Below, piece after piece: positions 55,301 to 64,000 of a DNA stretch of 64,000 bases. Position numbers and translations under genes: made by a program. How positions within the stretch are numbered: the stretch's first letter is position 1; each line of letters begins with the position of its first letter. The DNA comes from Heterotrichella gracilis (taxonomy: Eukaryota > Sar > Xanthophyceae > Tribonematales > Xanthonemataceae). The notes under the pieces are model-generated. The model was not told the origin of the DNA. It saw only the letters and a list, made by a program, of their open reading frames with translations, and searched no databases. The stretch covers positions 60,695-124,694 of the forward strand of contig JAULBX010006442.1 of assembly GCA_032358255.1 (NCBI GenBank). Reading direction: 5' to 3'.

Positions 55301-56249
55301 CTATTCCATACCTGGCAATCCCCCTTTGCCCTCCCCACCCTCGGCCTTGGTGGGGTGTGTGGCTGTGGCTGATGATGTGGCTGTGGTGGTGGTGGTGGTG
55401 GCTGCCCCCCGGCCGTGTGGGCCAAACGCCATGTGCCAACCCTAAACAGGAATTTGTGGATTATGTGGGTCAACTCAGCGCGTCCAAACCCCAAACAGGG
55501 TCGTGTGAGCCATGGGAGGTTGCGTGAATTGATGATGGGTGTGTGCATGATCAGGTATGCCGGCCTGAACAGTATATATGCACCAAGTGTTTAGGGTTGG
55601 CACCTAAACCCTAAACCCTAAAACAGTGTGTATGCCATTTGTGCCAGGGCCTGACAGGTGGGAGAGGTGGGAGGGTTATGTGCATCGATCAGGTGTGACA
55701 GGGGTTGGCCAGAAGAATAGAATGGCGCATACCCTAACCCTAACAGTAAAAGAGTATTGATGACAAGCCCGCCACACCTCCTAAGTAACAGAATAATGAT
55801 GGAATGCCTGCAGAGCCCTTCGGGCCAGTCCCGGTATGCGGGAGCCGATCCTGGGCAAAGGGCAACTTCCGCCCAAAATGCAGGATACAGATTTCCAGAA
55901 ATCCAGAGCGATATACACCATGTGTCCTAAACCCTAAACGAAAACAACGTACCGGGTGTGTGCCCGTTGCGGTCTCCTCCCCTCTCAGTGCCCCTCCTAC
56001 CGCACCCCCCTTGGCCAGGGGCGCCACACCCTGCGCTAGGGTTTTCTGCCTATGCGCTCCGCTGAACACATGGTACCCATGGGAACCCTCCCAAGGGTTC
56101 GGGACCGCCGGGGGTACGCAGGGGTGTAGGTGGGCGAGCAATGCGGGGTGTATATGGGGGAACCGGGCCCCCGAAAATGCCGATATTTGGTGGGAAAGGC
56201 TGCGGAGGGCCGACCCCAGGGGCGCCCTCCGGCGGAGCAAGCTGGTCAT
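49313..56249 (-). CDS. ATM1: Mitochondrial ABC half-transporter, ATM1/ABCB7 type
   Basis: Thirteen exons close in phase: 56249-55953, 55441-55312, 54842-54709, 54407-54234, 53906-53780, 53565-53381, 52085-51962, 51742-51570, 51155-51048, 50859-50758, 50438-50247, 50003-49620, 49441-49313; 752 residues. An Arg/Ser-rich mitochondrial presequence ([20 protein letters not shown]) precedes a low-complexity Ala/Thr linker. The six-TM domain keeps family landmarks: [87 protein letters not shown] and [20 protein letters not shown]. The nucleotide-binding domain has Walker [10 protein letters not shown], signature LSGGEKQR, Walker [15 protein letters not shown] and H-loop VAHRLST. It works as a homodimer in the inner mitochondrial membrane and exports a glutathione-linked sulphur compound for cytosolic Fe-S assembly. 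Exon 2 is the least certain; it was chosen because its TTTAG acceptor and its phase join exons 1 and 3. Confidence 0.95.
50540..50608 (-). repeat. Echo of ABC exon 11 head
   Basis: CTGCCGCTGGTCCCCATTAGAGCCCAGCTGG to GAGGTTGATACCCTACACAA copies the first part of exon 11 (50377-50445) with a short deletion, together with its TAG acceptor. Confidence 0.9.
51230..51935 (-). repeat. Echoes of ABC exon 9 head and exon 7 tail
   Basis: 51232-51275 copies the head of exon 9 (CCCAGGAAGTTGAGGGGCATGGACAGCTGC) almost exactly. 51863-51935 and 51785-51815 copy the tail of exon 7 (CGTTCCAGGCACTCGTC, CTCATGCTC). The first keeps about 70 bases. TTTAGGG runs lie between. Confidence 0.92.
52330..52560. repeat. 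GTACAGAGCA / CACTACACG tandem repeat
   Basis: A first part has GAGCAGTACA units. Then an approximately 95-base module ending AACTTGTTGTACCCTACACACCACTACACAGC... is repeated once (52400-52470 and 52500-52560). It lies in the intron between ABC exons 6 and 7. Confidence 0.9.
52730..53205 (-). repeat. Four echoes of ABC exon 6 tail
   Basis: Copies at about 53105-53205, 53020-53075, 52915-52970 and 52775-52830 repeat ACCTGCCTGAACTTGGTCCTCCATTGGGTCACAGCCAGGGTGAA with growing divergence away from the exon. Three keep an ACCTG (CAGGT) junction, hence potential decoy donors. Confidence 0.95.
53980..54110 (-). repeat. Echoes of ABC exon 5 head
   Basis: 53985-54015 copies CCATGGTGCGCTGCRTCACCTGAAGCAGTG, the start of exon 5 with its acceptor. 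54080-54105 is an older copy (GGCACCCGCCGCTGCACCTAAG). AGGGTTTTGTTAGGG motifs separate them. Confidence 0.88.
54843..55150. repeat. TTTAGGG-rich intron part with a 60-bp duplicate
   Basis: GAAGATGGCCATGGCCTGCAAGGATCAGGGTTTCTRCAAGGG occurs twice (54984-55030 and 55056-55100) between runs of GGGTTTAGGG. It sits in the intron between ABC exons 2 and 3. Confidence 0.9.
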
Positions 56250-57543
56250 TGCGGCGGCATTGGCGGGATTGGGGGATATGGGGTGGTTGGGTCTCAAAGG
56301 CGCAAGAAGATGCCTCGCTTTCCCTTGGCTCCTGGCGCGTGCGATGGTCGCAAGAACCCTTTGGTGGTTCTACCTAGCGCAGTGTGTCACCAGGCTATGC
56401 CTGTTGAAGGGTTTGGAGGAGGCCCGGGGATGGGTGTGGCGCTGCCCAATTATTGGAGGTTTGCCTTGTAGTTTCTCTTTCCGAAGTGGAGGCTGGCGTT
56501 ACGGGTCGGTCAAGCGTATGCATTCGCATATGCATGCATAAGCGCATGCATGCAACGTTGGAGCGAAGGTGGCGTCTGGTCAAAAGGCTAGGGCTGAGAA
56601 AATGAATAGACGAGCATTGGATATGATTTTGCAGCGTATGAAAGCCGGCTGGGTTCGCGGACGCTCGCTTGTATGATATGGGTTGAGGAACACTGTGCAT
56701 GCGTTCAAGGTAGAGCTCAAATTGGGTGGGTTGCTGAGCGCAGCTGAAATCAATAAACACTGTGCACATTCTTTCAGTAACACCGCTTGCTTGCGACGTG
56801 AACTCGAGCGTAGTTATCTCCCTCTGCAAACACTGTATAGTGCCTGACTCCTGTGCCAGGCTTCCACCGCGCAGCCTCAACTCAAAAGTTCAAACCCGCA
56901 GTTCTCTCCTTGGCGTATCACCCCACAACTTCATAGCACCAATGCTTTTAGTGCAAAACGGTTCTTGTGGGTAATACTTCTACCGCAACTGGTTATCCTA
57001 AGGCTATCCTCAGATCCCCTGTGGTATTTGTGTGTAAGTCGCTGTGTGCATGCATACATGCCCCGTTGTTTTCGCACCTTGAAAAACTACCTTTCAGCCT
57101 GTTTACTTTGGGGAGTGTACCGTTCACGGTTGCACTGCAGCAGTTGACCATAACGCAGCTCGTTTGCTTGCGGCGAACGACCACGGTCGTGCATGCCTAT
57201 ATGCATGCATGTCAAGTATAGGCGTGCAAAGTACATTCCCGCCCACGCCACGCCCCTGGATTTTACGTGAATATTCAGTTAATCCAGGAGGCAGTCAACG
57301 CTGTAGTATTCGTGGACAGACTTCGTGTGTTGGCGGGCAGGGCATGCATGTGGTGGTACTATAGTGACCTACTTATTGCAATAACAAAATACCCAGCACA
57401 TCCGTACACAGTACCCCGCACACCTGGTGGGGAATCTAGTCCAGCACTGGTTGCCAAGATTATTAGGGTTCCTAGGGCTGCTAGGGTTCACGTACCAAGC
57501 CCTGCCCATGACTGGGCCATGGGTGGGCTGGCGCTAACTGGGG
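56250..57543. promoter_or_regulatory. Shared divergent 5' region of ABC and G-patch genes
   Basis: Head-to-head arrangement with 1.3 kb between the two starts. ATGCATGCAT-type palindromes cluster at 56518-56555 and 57190-57212. No TATA box or exon is evident. Telomere-like motifs are nearly absent. Confidence 0.4.
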
Positions 57544-60281
57544 ATGGCAAACCGTATGCGCTTCCAAAAAGAGGTACGACATGCATCACACACCCCCACT
57601 GTGACGTATGAGCTATGATTCTAGCGACTGTCCATGTCACCTCCATCCCCCCTCTCCACACACACACACACTATACGCGAGGCAGTGGGCTCACCCCTCA
57701 CAGCATCCCCCAGGGAGTGCCATTGCAAGCAACAGGGAGGGTAGAGTGACATATCTGCATTTTTATTGCTACTACCCGCACCACCCGCATCACGCACGCC
57801 ACCCCCCAGGGGAGTGTCACAGTGCGCAAGCAGCAGGGCAGGCAGATGTCTGCATTCTATTACCCCCCCACCCCCCATCCTTATCACTCACGCCACCCAC
57901 CCATACCACCCACACCACCCACCCTCCACCCTCCAGGGGAGTGCCACATTGCGCAAGCAGCAAGGGAGGGATGTGTCTGCGTTCTACCAGGACTTGGTGG
58001 GGTTGCAAGGGGAGGAAAAGGGAAACAACGACAGGCGAGGAGAGCCCAGGTGCGTACCCACGTTGGCACTGAAATCCTACATGGAAACCCTAGTGAGTGG
58101 CTCTGGAACCCTTCATGAAAACTGTAGTGAGTTGGCACGCCCTACTGAAACCCTGCGTGAAACCCTAGTGTGTGGCTTCGCCACATCGATTCCCTACTTC
58201 CCAAACCCTACAAGGAAACCCTAGCATGCGGGGCTCACCCCCTCAAACCCTGCATTTCAAAACCCTACATGCCAACCCGGGATCTTGGTCTTATCCACTA
58301 CTTGTGCTTTCCAGTGGCTCGGATCGCCAAGGTGAGCAGGCTGCGCATCCCCAGGGAGGGCCCAGGGACTCTCGGGGCCCAGAAATTCCCAATCGCATCC
58401 CCAGCAGCAATGTGGGCTACCAAATGCTGCAGCGGGCTGGTTGGCAGGAGGGCCAGGGTTTAGGGTTCCAATCCCAGGGTTTTGCAGACCCTGTGGTCCT
58501 GCCTACTACCAGCGGGCGCCGGGGATTGGGCAGCAGTGCTTCTGGGGATTTGCATAATGCGGCGCAGAATATGCGGTCCCAGGGTGGGCGTGCAGCAGCG
58601 GGGGGGATTCGGGAAACGCCACAGCAGCAGGATGGTAGTGTAACGGGGAGGGGATTGGCGCCCCCGCCGTTTCAAGGGAGGGTGGAGATCATCAGCGCAC
58701 AACGTGCCCAGCCTGGCACCGATCGCACCCGATCCAGCACCCGATCCAGCGCCCATCGTGGCACCGATCACACCCAATCCACCACCCACCGCCCTTCACC
58801 CACCAGCGGCGCCCCCCGCTACGTGCGAGGGGACGCGTACCACGAAGAGGAGGGGGGGGAGGGGGGCCAAGGGGGGGTGCGGCAGGGGGAGGAAGGGGGG
58901 AGGGGAGGGGATGTGCGCTACACGGTACCTGCGGGGAGCGTGGGGTACCGGCTACTGAAGGAGGCTGGATGGCGGGAAGGGGAGGGGCTGGGGTCGGGAG
59001 GACAAGGTGCGAGCTTTAGTGTGGAATAAACCCTAAACCCTAAACCATGGCTCGTTAGGGTTCCATTTGTTCGAGCAATACAGCCAGATTAGGTTGAGGT
59101 GTGAAACCCTGAAACCCTCAACCTAGCCAGATACCGGCTGCTGAGGAGGCTGGGTGGCGGGAAGGGGAGGGTCTGGGTTCGGGAGGACAATGTGCGAGCT
59201 TTAGGGTGACACACCAAACCCTAAACCCTAGTTGGTGGTTCACATGCAAGTTCAGCGGCACAGAGAGATGGGCAGCCAGGCTTGCACATGCGGTGCCAAA
59301 TAGCAAGCACTTTGGAGGACATAGCTATTGTAGCATGGTTCGAGACGCAAGGGAGCTATTCTAGCATGACTCCTGGCACTGTGTAACCCTTTGTTGCATG
59401 TGCATGTTTTTGTCAGCACAGAGTAGGGTTGTCTCTGAAGGTTTTCACCTAGGGTTTTCCCCCATCCACAGGGCGTGCCGAGCCAATCGAGGCATGGCAC
59501 AACCCAGGAAGGAGGGGCATCGGGGCGCCCCAGCAGATGCAACAAGCCAGCAAGGGTTTGGCTAGGGTTTCTATGCCAGGTGGCGCGCTGTCAGTGGGCC
59601 AACAGCCAGGGGAGGGGCAGGGCTCGGCTGGGGCTTCCGCCAAGGGTTTGGCTAGGGTTTCCAAGCGCAAACCGGACCCTAGGCTGCCTGATCCCAGTGT
59701 GGATGAGGATTTGGAGACCAAGCGCAAGAGGGTGGGCCAGGTGAGTGGTGCAGGGTGTGGGGTTTAGGGTGAAGTTAGGGTTTTGCTGAGGTGTAGGGTG
59801 TAGGTGTAGGGTTTGACTAGGGTTCTGAGTGCAAGAGGGTGGGACAGGTGGGTGCGGCAGGCTCAAAACCTGATCAAGGTTGTCACATCACCCACCACTA
59901 TTGTCGTGTCATCCCAGCTCCACAGGCATGGCAAGCTGAGGTGCATGCAGCGCCTGGCGCCACCATTGCCCGGCGCTGTGGCGCGCATCCAACGACACCT
60001 CCGGGAGCGCTCCTGGGCCAAGCGCCAATCCCTTGTTGCCGCTAAACCCTAGACAGGGTTTTGCACTCAGTCCACGCACTATTGACACAGGGTGTCCTGT
60101 AATTGCCCCCCGGTGCATTCCCCCGCAGGCATGGCAAGCAGAGGTGGACGCGGCGGCCAGCGCTACCATCGCCCGCGCGCTGCGGCGCGCATTCAACGAC
60201 ACCTCGGGGGGAGCTCCCGCGCCAGGGGGCAACCCCATCACCCGCACCAACAAGCTCTCGGCCCGCAACCCCCTCCTGTGA
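57544..60281 (+). CDS. Protein with two G-patch motifs
   Basis: Five exons close in phase: 57544-57573, 57937-58049, 58315-59006, 59472-59740, 60129-60281; 418 residues. An in-frame TAA just before the start fixes the ATG. G-patch 1 (about 77-115) reads NVGYQMLQRAGWQEGQGLGF and continues to a RRGLG end. After a Gln/Gly/Thr-rich linker, G-patch 2 (about 255-300) reads SVGYRLLKEAGWREGEGLGS and continues across an intron to WHNPGRRGIGA. The N-terminus ATLRKQQGRDVSAFYQDLVG and the end NPITRTNKLSARNPLL are also typical of plant G-patch proteins. G-patches bind and stimulate DEAH-box RNA helicases, so a role in splicing or ribosome assembly is expected. A basic DLETKRKRV segment may be a nuclear signal. 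The two G-patches, and two KGLARVS segments, suggest internal duplication. Confidence 0.87.
57690..57870 (+). repeat. Two echoes of G-patch gene exon 2 head
   Basis: 57692-57765 and 57808-57870 copy CCCCCAGGGGAGTGYCACARTGCGCAAGCAGCAGGG with the next 30 bases. Both contain indels. Between them lies CACCACCCGCATCACGC sequence that also precedes the true exon at 57937. Confidence 0.92.
59118..59850 (+). repeat. Echoes of G-patch gene exons 3 and 4 tails
   Basis: 59118-59215 copies the last 60 bases of exon 3, its donor region and 20 intron bases (GACAATGTGCGAGCTTTAGGGTG). 59818-59850 copies the end of exon 4 (AGTGCAAGAGGGTGGGACAG with GTGGGT). Confidence 0.92.
59918..60055 (+). repeat. Echo of G-patch gene exon 5, nearly full length
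   Basis: From the acceptor CTCCACAG through GCATGGCAAGCTGAGGTGCATGC to the end (CAATCCCTTGTTGCCGC), it matches the last exon but has lost frame by an indel after ATTGCCCGG. It lies between exons 4 and 5. Confidence 0.88.
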
Positions 60282-60394
60282 GGCACATGGCACAATGTAC
60301 CACGCGCATGGATAGGAGCTGACGTTGGCGATGATTTGGCTGCTGGTTTGCAAAGCTCTGGTGAGGCTATTACCCAGGGGATTTGCTCATTTCC

Positions 60395-61130
60395 CAGGGT
60401 CCAACCCCATCACCAGCGCCAAGCAGCTTTCGGCCCGCACACCGCTGCAGTGACTGATATGGCTCAGTAACTGGCATTCTGGGAGCCACACTCCAGCTCT
60501 TGGCTGTGGGTGCACATGGATCGTATGCGCATGGATGGGACCTGAGGTTGGCGACTGGTTTGGCTGCTGCTTAGGCGGATGCCAGGGGAGGCCAAGGCCA
60601 TTTGTTCCTTGGTCAGGCGCCAGGGGCCAACCCCGTCACCCTCACCAACAGTTGGCCTTGACCCTGCTGCTCATATATGGCAACGAGTTCACTGGCTGGT
60701 GGCTGTTGCGTCTGCGGAGCCCTGACCCAAGACCTGGGCAGCCTTTTTAATAAACAGTTCTTTAGTTCGTTTCTTGATATTCCAGCAATACCGCCGGATA
60801 GCAGTCAGTCTTACGCATGCGGCTGCTAAATAACCTGCCCAGGGGTTTGCTCGTGTGCCAGGCTCCAACCCCAATACAGGCATCAACCAGCTGTTGGCAC
60901 GCAACCCGTTACGCGGTTGTTGTCCTTTCTGTTTGTGCTGCAAGTTACGTATCTCCAAAAGTGACTGAAAAGGTCATTTATGTATGCCGAGTTGTATTTT
61001 ACCCTAATGAAAACCCTAAAGGAATTATATAAAATTAATTGCCATTATTCATCTTCAATGAATCATAGTGCGCTGAAACCAGGGTTGAAGCTGGCGCCAA
61101 CCTGGCGACCGCGCCAACACCAACAAGGGT
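60395..61130 (+). repeat. Four echoes of the G-patch gene 3' end, beyond the stop
   Basis: 60395-60455, 60612-60680, 60858-60915 and 61083-61130 copy the CAACCCCATCACC...AACAAGCTCTCGGCCCGCAACCCCCT end in decreasing quality. They show that the echo process extends past the coding region. Confidence 0.85.
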
Positions 61131-61501
61131 CATGTCATGTGTCAATGCCAGCACTTTATGCACAAAGCCAGACGGGAAAGCTACCTTTGTTGAGGCGCCA
61201 GGATAGGTGGCCGTCCGTCCGGACCACCATTGAAATTGATTGACAGCTGGCGGACTGCTGCACACACATGGGAAGCTGGTCCCTGTAAACCCACGGGGCA
61301 ACTTAAAGGAGGAGCTTTTCAGCTAGAACAGACTGCCAGCTGGTGCCAAGAACCCGTCTTTGTTACTGCAAGCCGAGCTGCAGCAGCGCTGGTACAGGGG
61401 GAGACCCCCTGTTTGCATTCTCTTGAAGCAGACATTGGCCAAAGTCATACTCAGGAGAGCGTTTTAACTGGCAGAGAGGAGAGTCGCCCTTTATGGCGAT
61501 C
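61131..61501. promoter_or_regulatory. 5' region of the HRGP gene
   Basis: No exon or repeat is recognised in the 370 bases before the start at 61502. Confidence 0.4.
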
Positions 61502-64000
61502 ATGAGGAAGCTCCTAGTCCTATGCGCCTTCGTGGTGAGTGGTCCTGTCGATAGTCTACCGGTACCGTTTCTAGTGGGCCGCCCAGCACGTTGAAACGGC
61601 CCTTGGTGAAAGCACGACTGAGTGCCAAGGTCAGTAGCAAGGGCGTCTGCCCTTCAGAACAGTTGGTGGAACAGCAGTGGATGGTGACTAGGCAATTGTT
61701 GTCTGCTAGAGCGGGCGTTACACAACCGATGCATATGCTTCACAGAAGGCGTGACCCACGAGGCGTGGCCATGCCATTGGTGTGTGGCCATAGTGGCTAG
61801 TTGAAGGCTTTGTACGGATTCACACGCACATACCCACTCCTTGCTCCCTCTTTAGCCGTCCGTTGCAACGCCCTACGTGCTTATTTTCTTCTTCAAATGT
61901 GGCTGCTTGAAGTCCCGAGTAGGTGGAACAACACCACTTAGTCATGGCAATGCCATTCCACCCTGTACTTTTTGCGACTGCATCCTGCAGCCTTCGGCGC
62001 CACTTTGAACCACCCTGATCGCCTTCCTGGGCGGGGGCCGTACACCCTCTAACTACATGCCTGGTACGGTACCAATTCGCCCGCCATTGCTGGCGCATTG
62101 TCCCAGAACGTCCCCACCTTGCACCCACCACTTCATTTGAGGGTTCACAACTTGTGCATTATGAGTATGGGGAGCGCGGGCTTTTTGTTGGCCACCTTGG
62201 GTTGTCAGTTAACAGGGTTTGGCAGGTCCAGTCCACTTCACCAGCGGTTCAGTGCAAACAACCCCCACAACACCGGTTTCACAGCTCCTGGCATGGCTTT
62301 CTTGGGAGGCTGCATTGGGACAGGGATACGTTTCAGCAGCATAAGTATTCAATCTGGACTTGAAGTGGCACGCAGGTCACTTGGCAGTGGGGTGCCGCTG
62401 TTCCAAGCAAAGATTTGCGTTGTCTGCTCGTAGTGTTCGCCTGGGCCTGCTGGGTAGGGCCTCACGAGGGTTTTCCACAAATTGGCGTTGGGTCTTACAA
62501 GGGTTTCACACAGGTGGCCTAGGGTTTCTAGGGTTTGACACAGGCGGCGTAGGGTCTCACTTGTGTACATGGCTAGGGTCTGATACGAGTCCATCGACTG
62601 GATTCCTTTCTGACAAACGCCCGGTGTAGGTCTCTAGGGTCTCACAAGGGTTTTCTGTGTTCCGCAGTGCCTGCAGGTGGGCGACGCGGCGCAGTGGGCG
62701 GATGGAGGCGCCACAGGTACGGGAACCCTACCCAAACCCTAGTATGCACCACCCAGCCAGCTAGCTCTGGGGTTTTAAGCCTCTGATGAAACCCTTGCTA
62801 AGGGAGTTGCGAGGCCACTGGGTACCGTTGCACCTATTAAGCTCCACAGAAAACGCTTTCTTCCTTTCCCTCGCACCATTGTCACTGCGACTGTGATTTT
62901 TTTTTTTGTTGTAAAGTACCTGAAAATACTACCAAAAGTGGAGCCCTTTTGGCCTCACTAATTCATAGTTGTTTTAGTAAGCGAGGTGAATTCTTGCAAC
63001 AACACCTCCAACAGTCTAATGAGCCCGGGTCGGCTCCCTCATGACTGTCTCAAAATTCCTGTAACTACCAATATTACAATAGTTGCAAGCAAGACAGCCA
63101 GATACGCACACTCTCTCCTGCTAACCCAGGTGCCCCCTACCTGTCTTGCTTGTTGACCTGTTTTGCTTGTTTGCCATCCCCGTTTGCTTGTTCGTGCACA
63201 CCGTGATCAGCGGTTATTATCAGCAGGCAGCCAGATAAGCAAACAGAAAACCCTACCAGTCAGCCGCAGCCAAGGGCACCCAGCAGTGAGGCCCTTGCAC
63301 TGGTCATACCATTTTGTCTTCTTGTCCCCTTTGTCCTCGATTACTCCCCCTAAACCCCCCTCCACACGCAAATTTCCTCCCCTTGTTTCAGACTTCAGCA
63401 CCTCGTTGCGGCACCTGACAGCCACCAACAAACCACCGCCCAAGACCAAGTCGCCACCGCCCAAAAACAAATCCCCACCGCCAAAGAAGAAGTCACCACC
63501 GCCAAAGAAGAAGTCACCACCGCCAAAGAAGAAGTCACCACCGCCAAAGCCCAAATCACCACCGCTAAAGCCCAAATCACCGCCGCCAAAGCCCAAATCC
63601 CCGCCACCAAAGAAGAAGTCTCCACCACCAGTGAAAAAGTCTCCACCACCAGTGAAGAAATCCCCACCACCAGTGAAAAAGTCTCCACCACCAGTGAAGA
63701 AATCCCCACCACCAGTGAAAAAGTCGCCACCACCCAAAAAATCCTCCCCTCCTCCCCCTATGAAATCCCCCCCTCCTCCCGTGAACCCCCCACCCCCCTC
63801 GCCGTCGCCACCCCCACCGCCCAGCCCACCACCACCATCACCCAGCCCACCACCACCATCACCCAATCCACCACCGCCTTCACCTAATCCACCTCCACCA
63901 TCCCCCAATCCACCGCCACCATCCCCACCACCGCCAAGGCCGCCGCCTCCTTTCCCCCCTCCGCCAAAGCCACCCGCCCCCCCACCCCCCTTCCCTCCCT
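61502..64000 (+). CDS. Cell-wall hydroxyproline-rich glycoprotein, 3' end missing
   Basis: Visible exons: 61502-61534, 62668-62716 and 63392 to the window edge, about 230 residues. The first two encode a signal peptide (MRKLLVLCAFVCLQVGDAAQ) split by a 1.1-kb intron. The third begins DFSTSLRHLTATNKPPPKTK and then has 15 or more repeats with a 7-residue period, first KSPPPKK, then KSPPPVK, then SPNPPPP. SP3 and SP4 blocks are sites of proline hydroxylation and arabinosylation, so this is a secreted extensin/chaplin-like wall protein, as in volvocine and other green algae. It may continue into a globular domain (for example a pherophorin domain) outside the window. A large open frame on the opposite strand is an artefact of the repeats. 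Confidence 0.9.
62440..62660. repeat. GGGTCTCAC/AGGGTTT tandem motifs in HRGP intron 1
   Basis: Six or more imperfect units of TAGGGTYTCACAAGGGTTTYC with ACACAGGYGGCSTAGGG pieces. The ACAGGCGGCGTAG parts weakly resemble the start of exon 2 (GCAGGTGGGCGACGCGG), but not enough for me to call them echoes. Confidence 0.7.
62717..63391. other. HRGP intron 2
   Basis: 675 bases without an exon. TGCTTG units recur around 63140-63195 (CTTGCTTGTTGACCTG, TTGCTTGTTTGCC, TTGCTTGTTCG). Confidence 0.6.

Noticed and set aside
55804-56541. 245-residue plus-strand frame
   Set aside because: Antisense to ABC exon 1, whose minus translation is a clear mitochondrial presequence joining to a conserved transporter.
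57608-58224. Overlapping long plus frames at the G-patch gene 5' end
   Set aside because: They read through introns and echo copies in the wrong frames; only the model starting at 57544 keeps the conserved protein.
600-60000. Proximity to a chromosome end because of CCCTAAA motifs
   Set aside because: The motif occurs in short degenerate pieces inside introns of many intact genes, in both orientations, with no long perfect array; it is interstitial.
63207-63908. 233-residue minus-strand frame, Gly-rich (GGGDFFTGGGD repeats)
   Set aside because: It is the reverse complement of the SPPP-repeat exon of the HRGP; the plus frame has a signal peptide and proper splice sites.
1-64000. CRISPR array, insertion sequence or prokaryotic operon
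   Set aside because: No regular repeat-spacer structure, transposase or operon organisation; genes are spliced.

Overview
The window is nuclear DNA of a green alga, probably a chlorophyte. Evidence seen directly: intron-rich genes with GT-AG junctions; a hydroxyproline-rich (SPPP-type) cell-wall protein at the right end; N-terminal presequences for mitochondria and probably plastid; and very many short copies of CCCTAAA/TTTAGGG, the Arabidopsis-type telomere unit, scattered inside introns. I cannot name the species. There is no viral, plasmid or prokaryotic signature.

Layout from left to right: the 3' part of an SGNH/GDSL-type hydrolase (+, 433-2281); a 9-kb field of decayed, repeatedly duplicated coatomer-alpha (COPA) exon and intron fragments (about 3.0-12.1 kb) that encloses a small plastid-like membrane protein gene (+, 9335-10237); a membrane-anchored purple acid phosphatase (-, 13860-17504); a bHLH transcription factor (-, 19424-21136); a mitochondrial-type SSB fused to a RecQ-like HTH_40 domain (+, 22488-27450, with a 100-N gap in one intron); a five-TM prominin/tweety-like protein (+, 28555-33969); an HhH-GPD-like DNA repair protein (+, 36211-40336); a CCDC97 homologue (+, 42549-45638); an EF-hand protein (+, 46593-48596); an ATM1/ABCB7-type mitochondrial ABC half-transporter (-, 49313-56249); a protein with two G-patch motifs (+, 57544-60281); and the start of a cell-wall HRGP (+, 61502-64000, running off the end). 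I assembled exon models by hand from splice junctions. Reading phase closes across every junction in these models. The genes are unrelated in function and form no cluster.

The most striking property is not a gene. Nearly every gene with several introns carries decayed direct copies of its own exon ends inside its introns. I call these exon echoes. Upstream of an exon the echoes hold acceptor plus exon head; downstream they hold exon tail plus donor. After a last exon the echoes can lie beyond the stop codon. They come in one to five copies, on the same strand as the gene, and are mixed with TTTAGGG/CCCTAAA stretches. Long non-genic stretches without echoes (12.1-13.7, 17.5-19.1, 40.3-42.5 kb) have almost no telomere-like motif. 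The COPA field looks like an end state of the same process in a gene that has lost function here.
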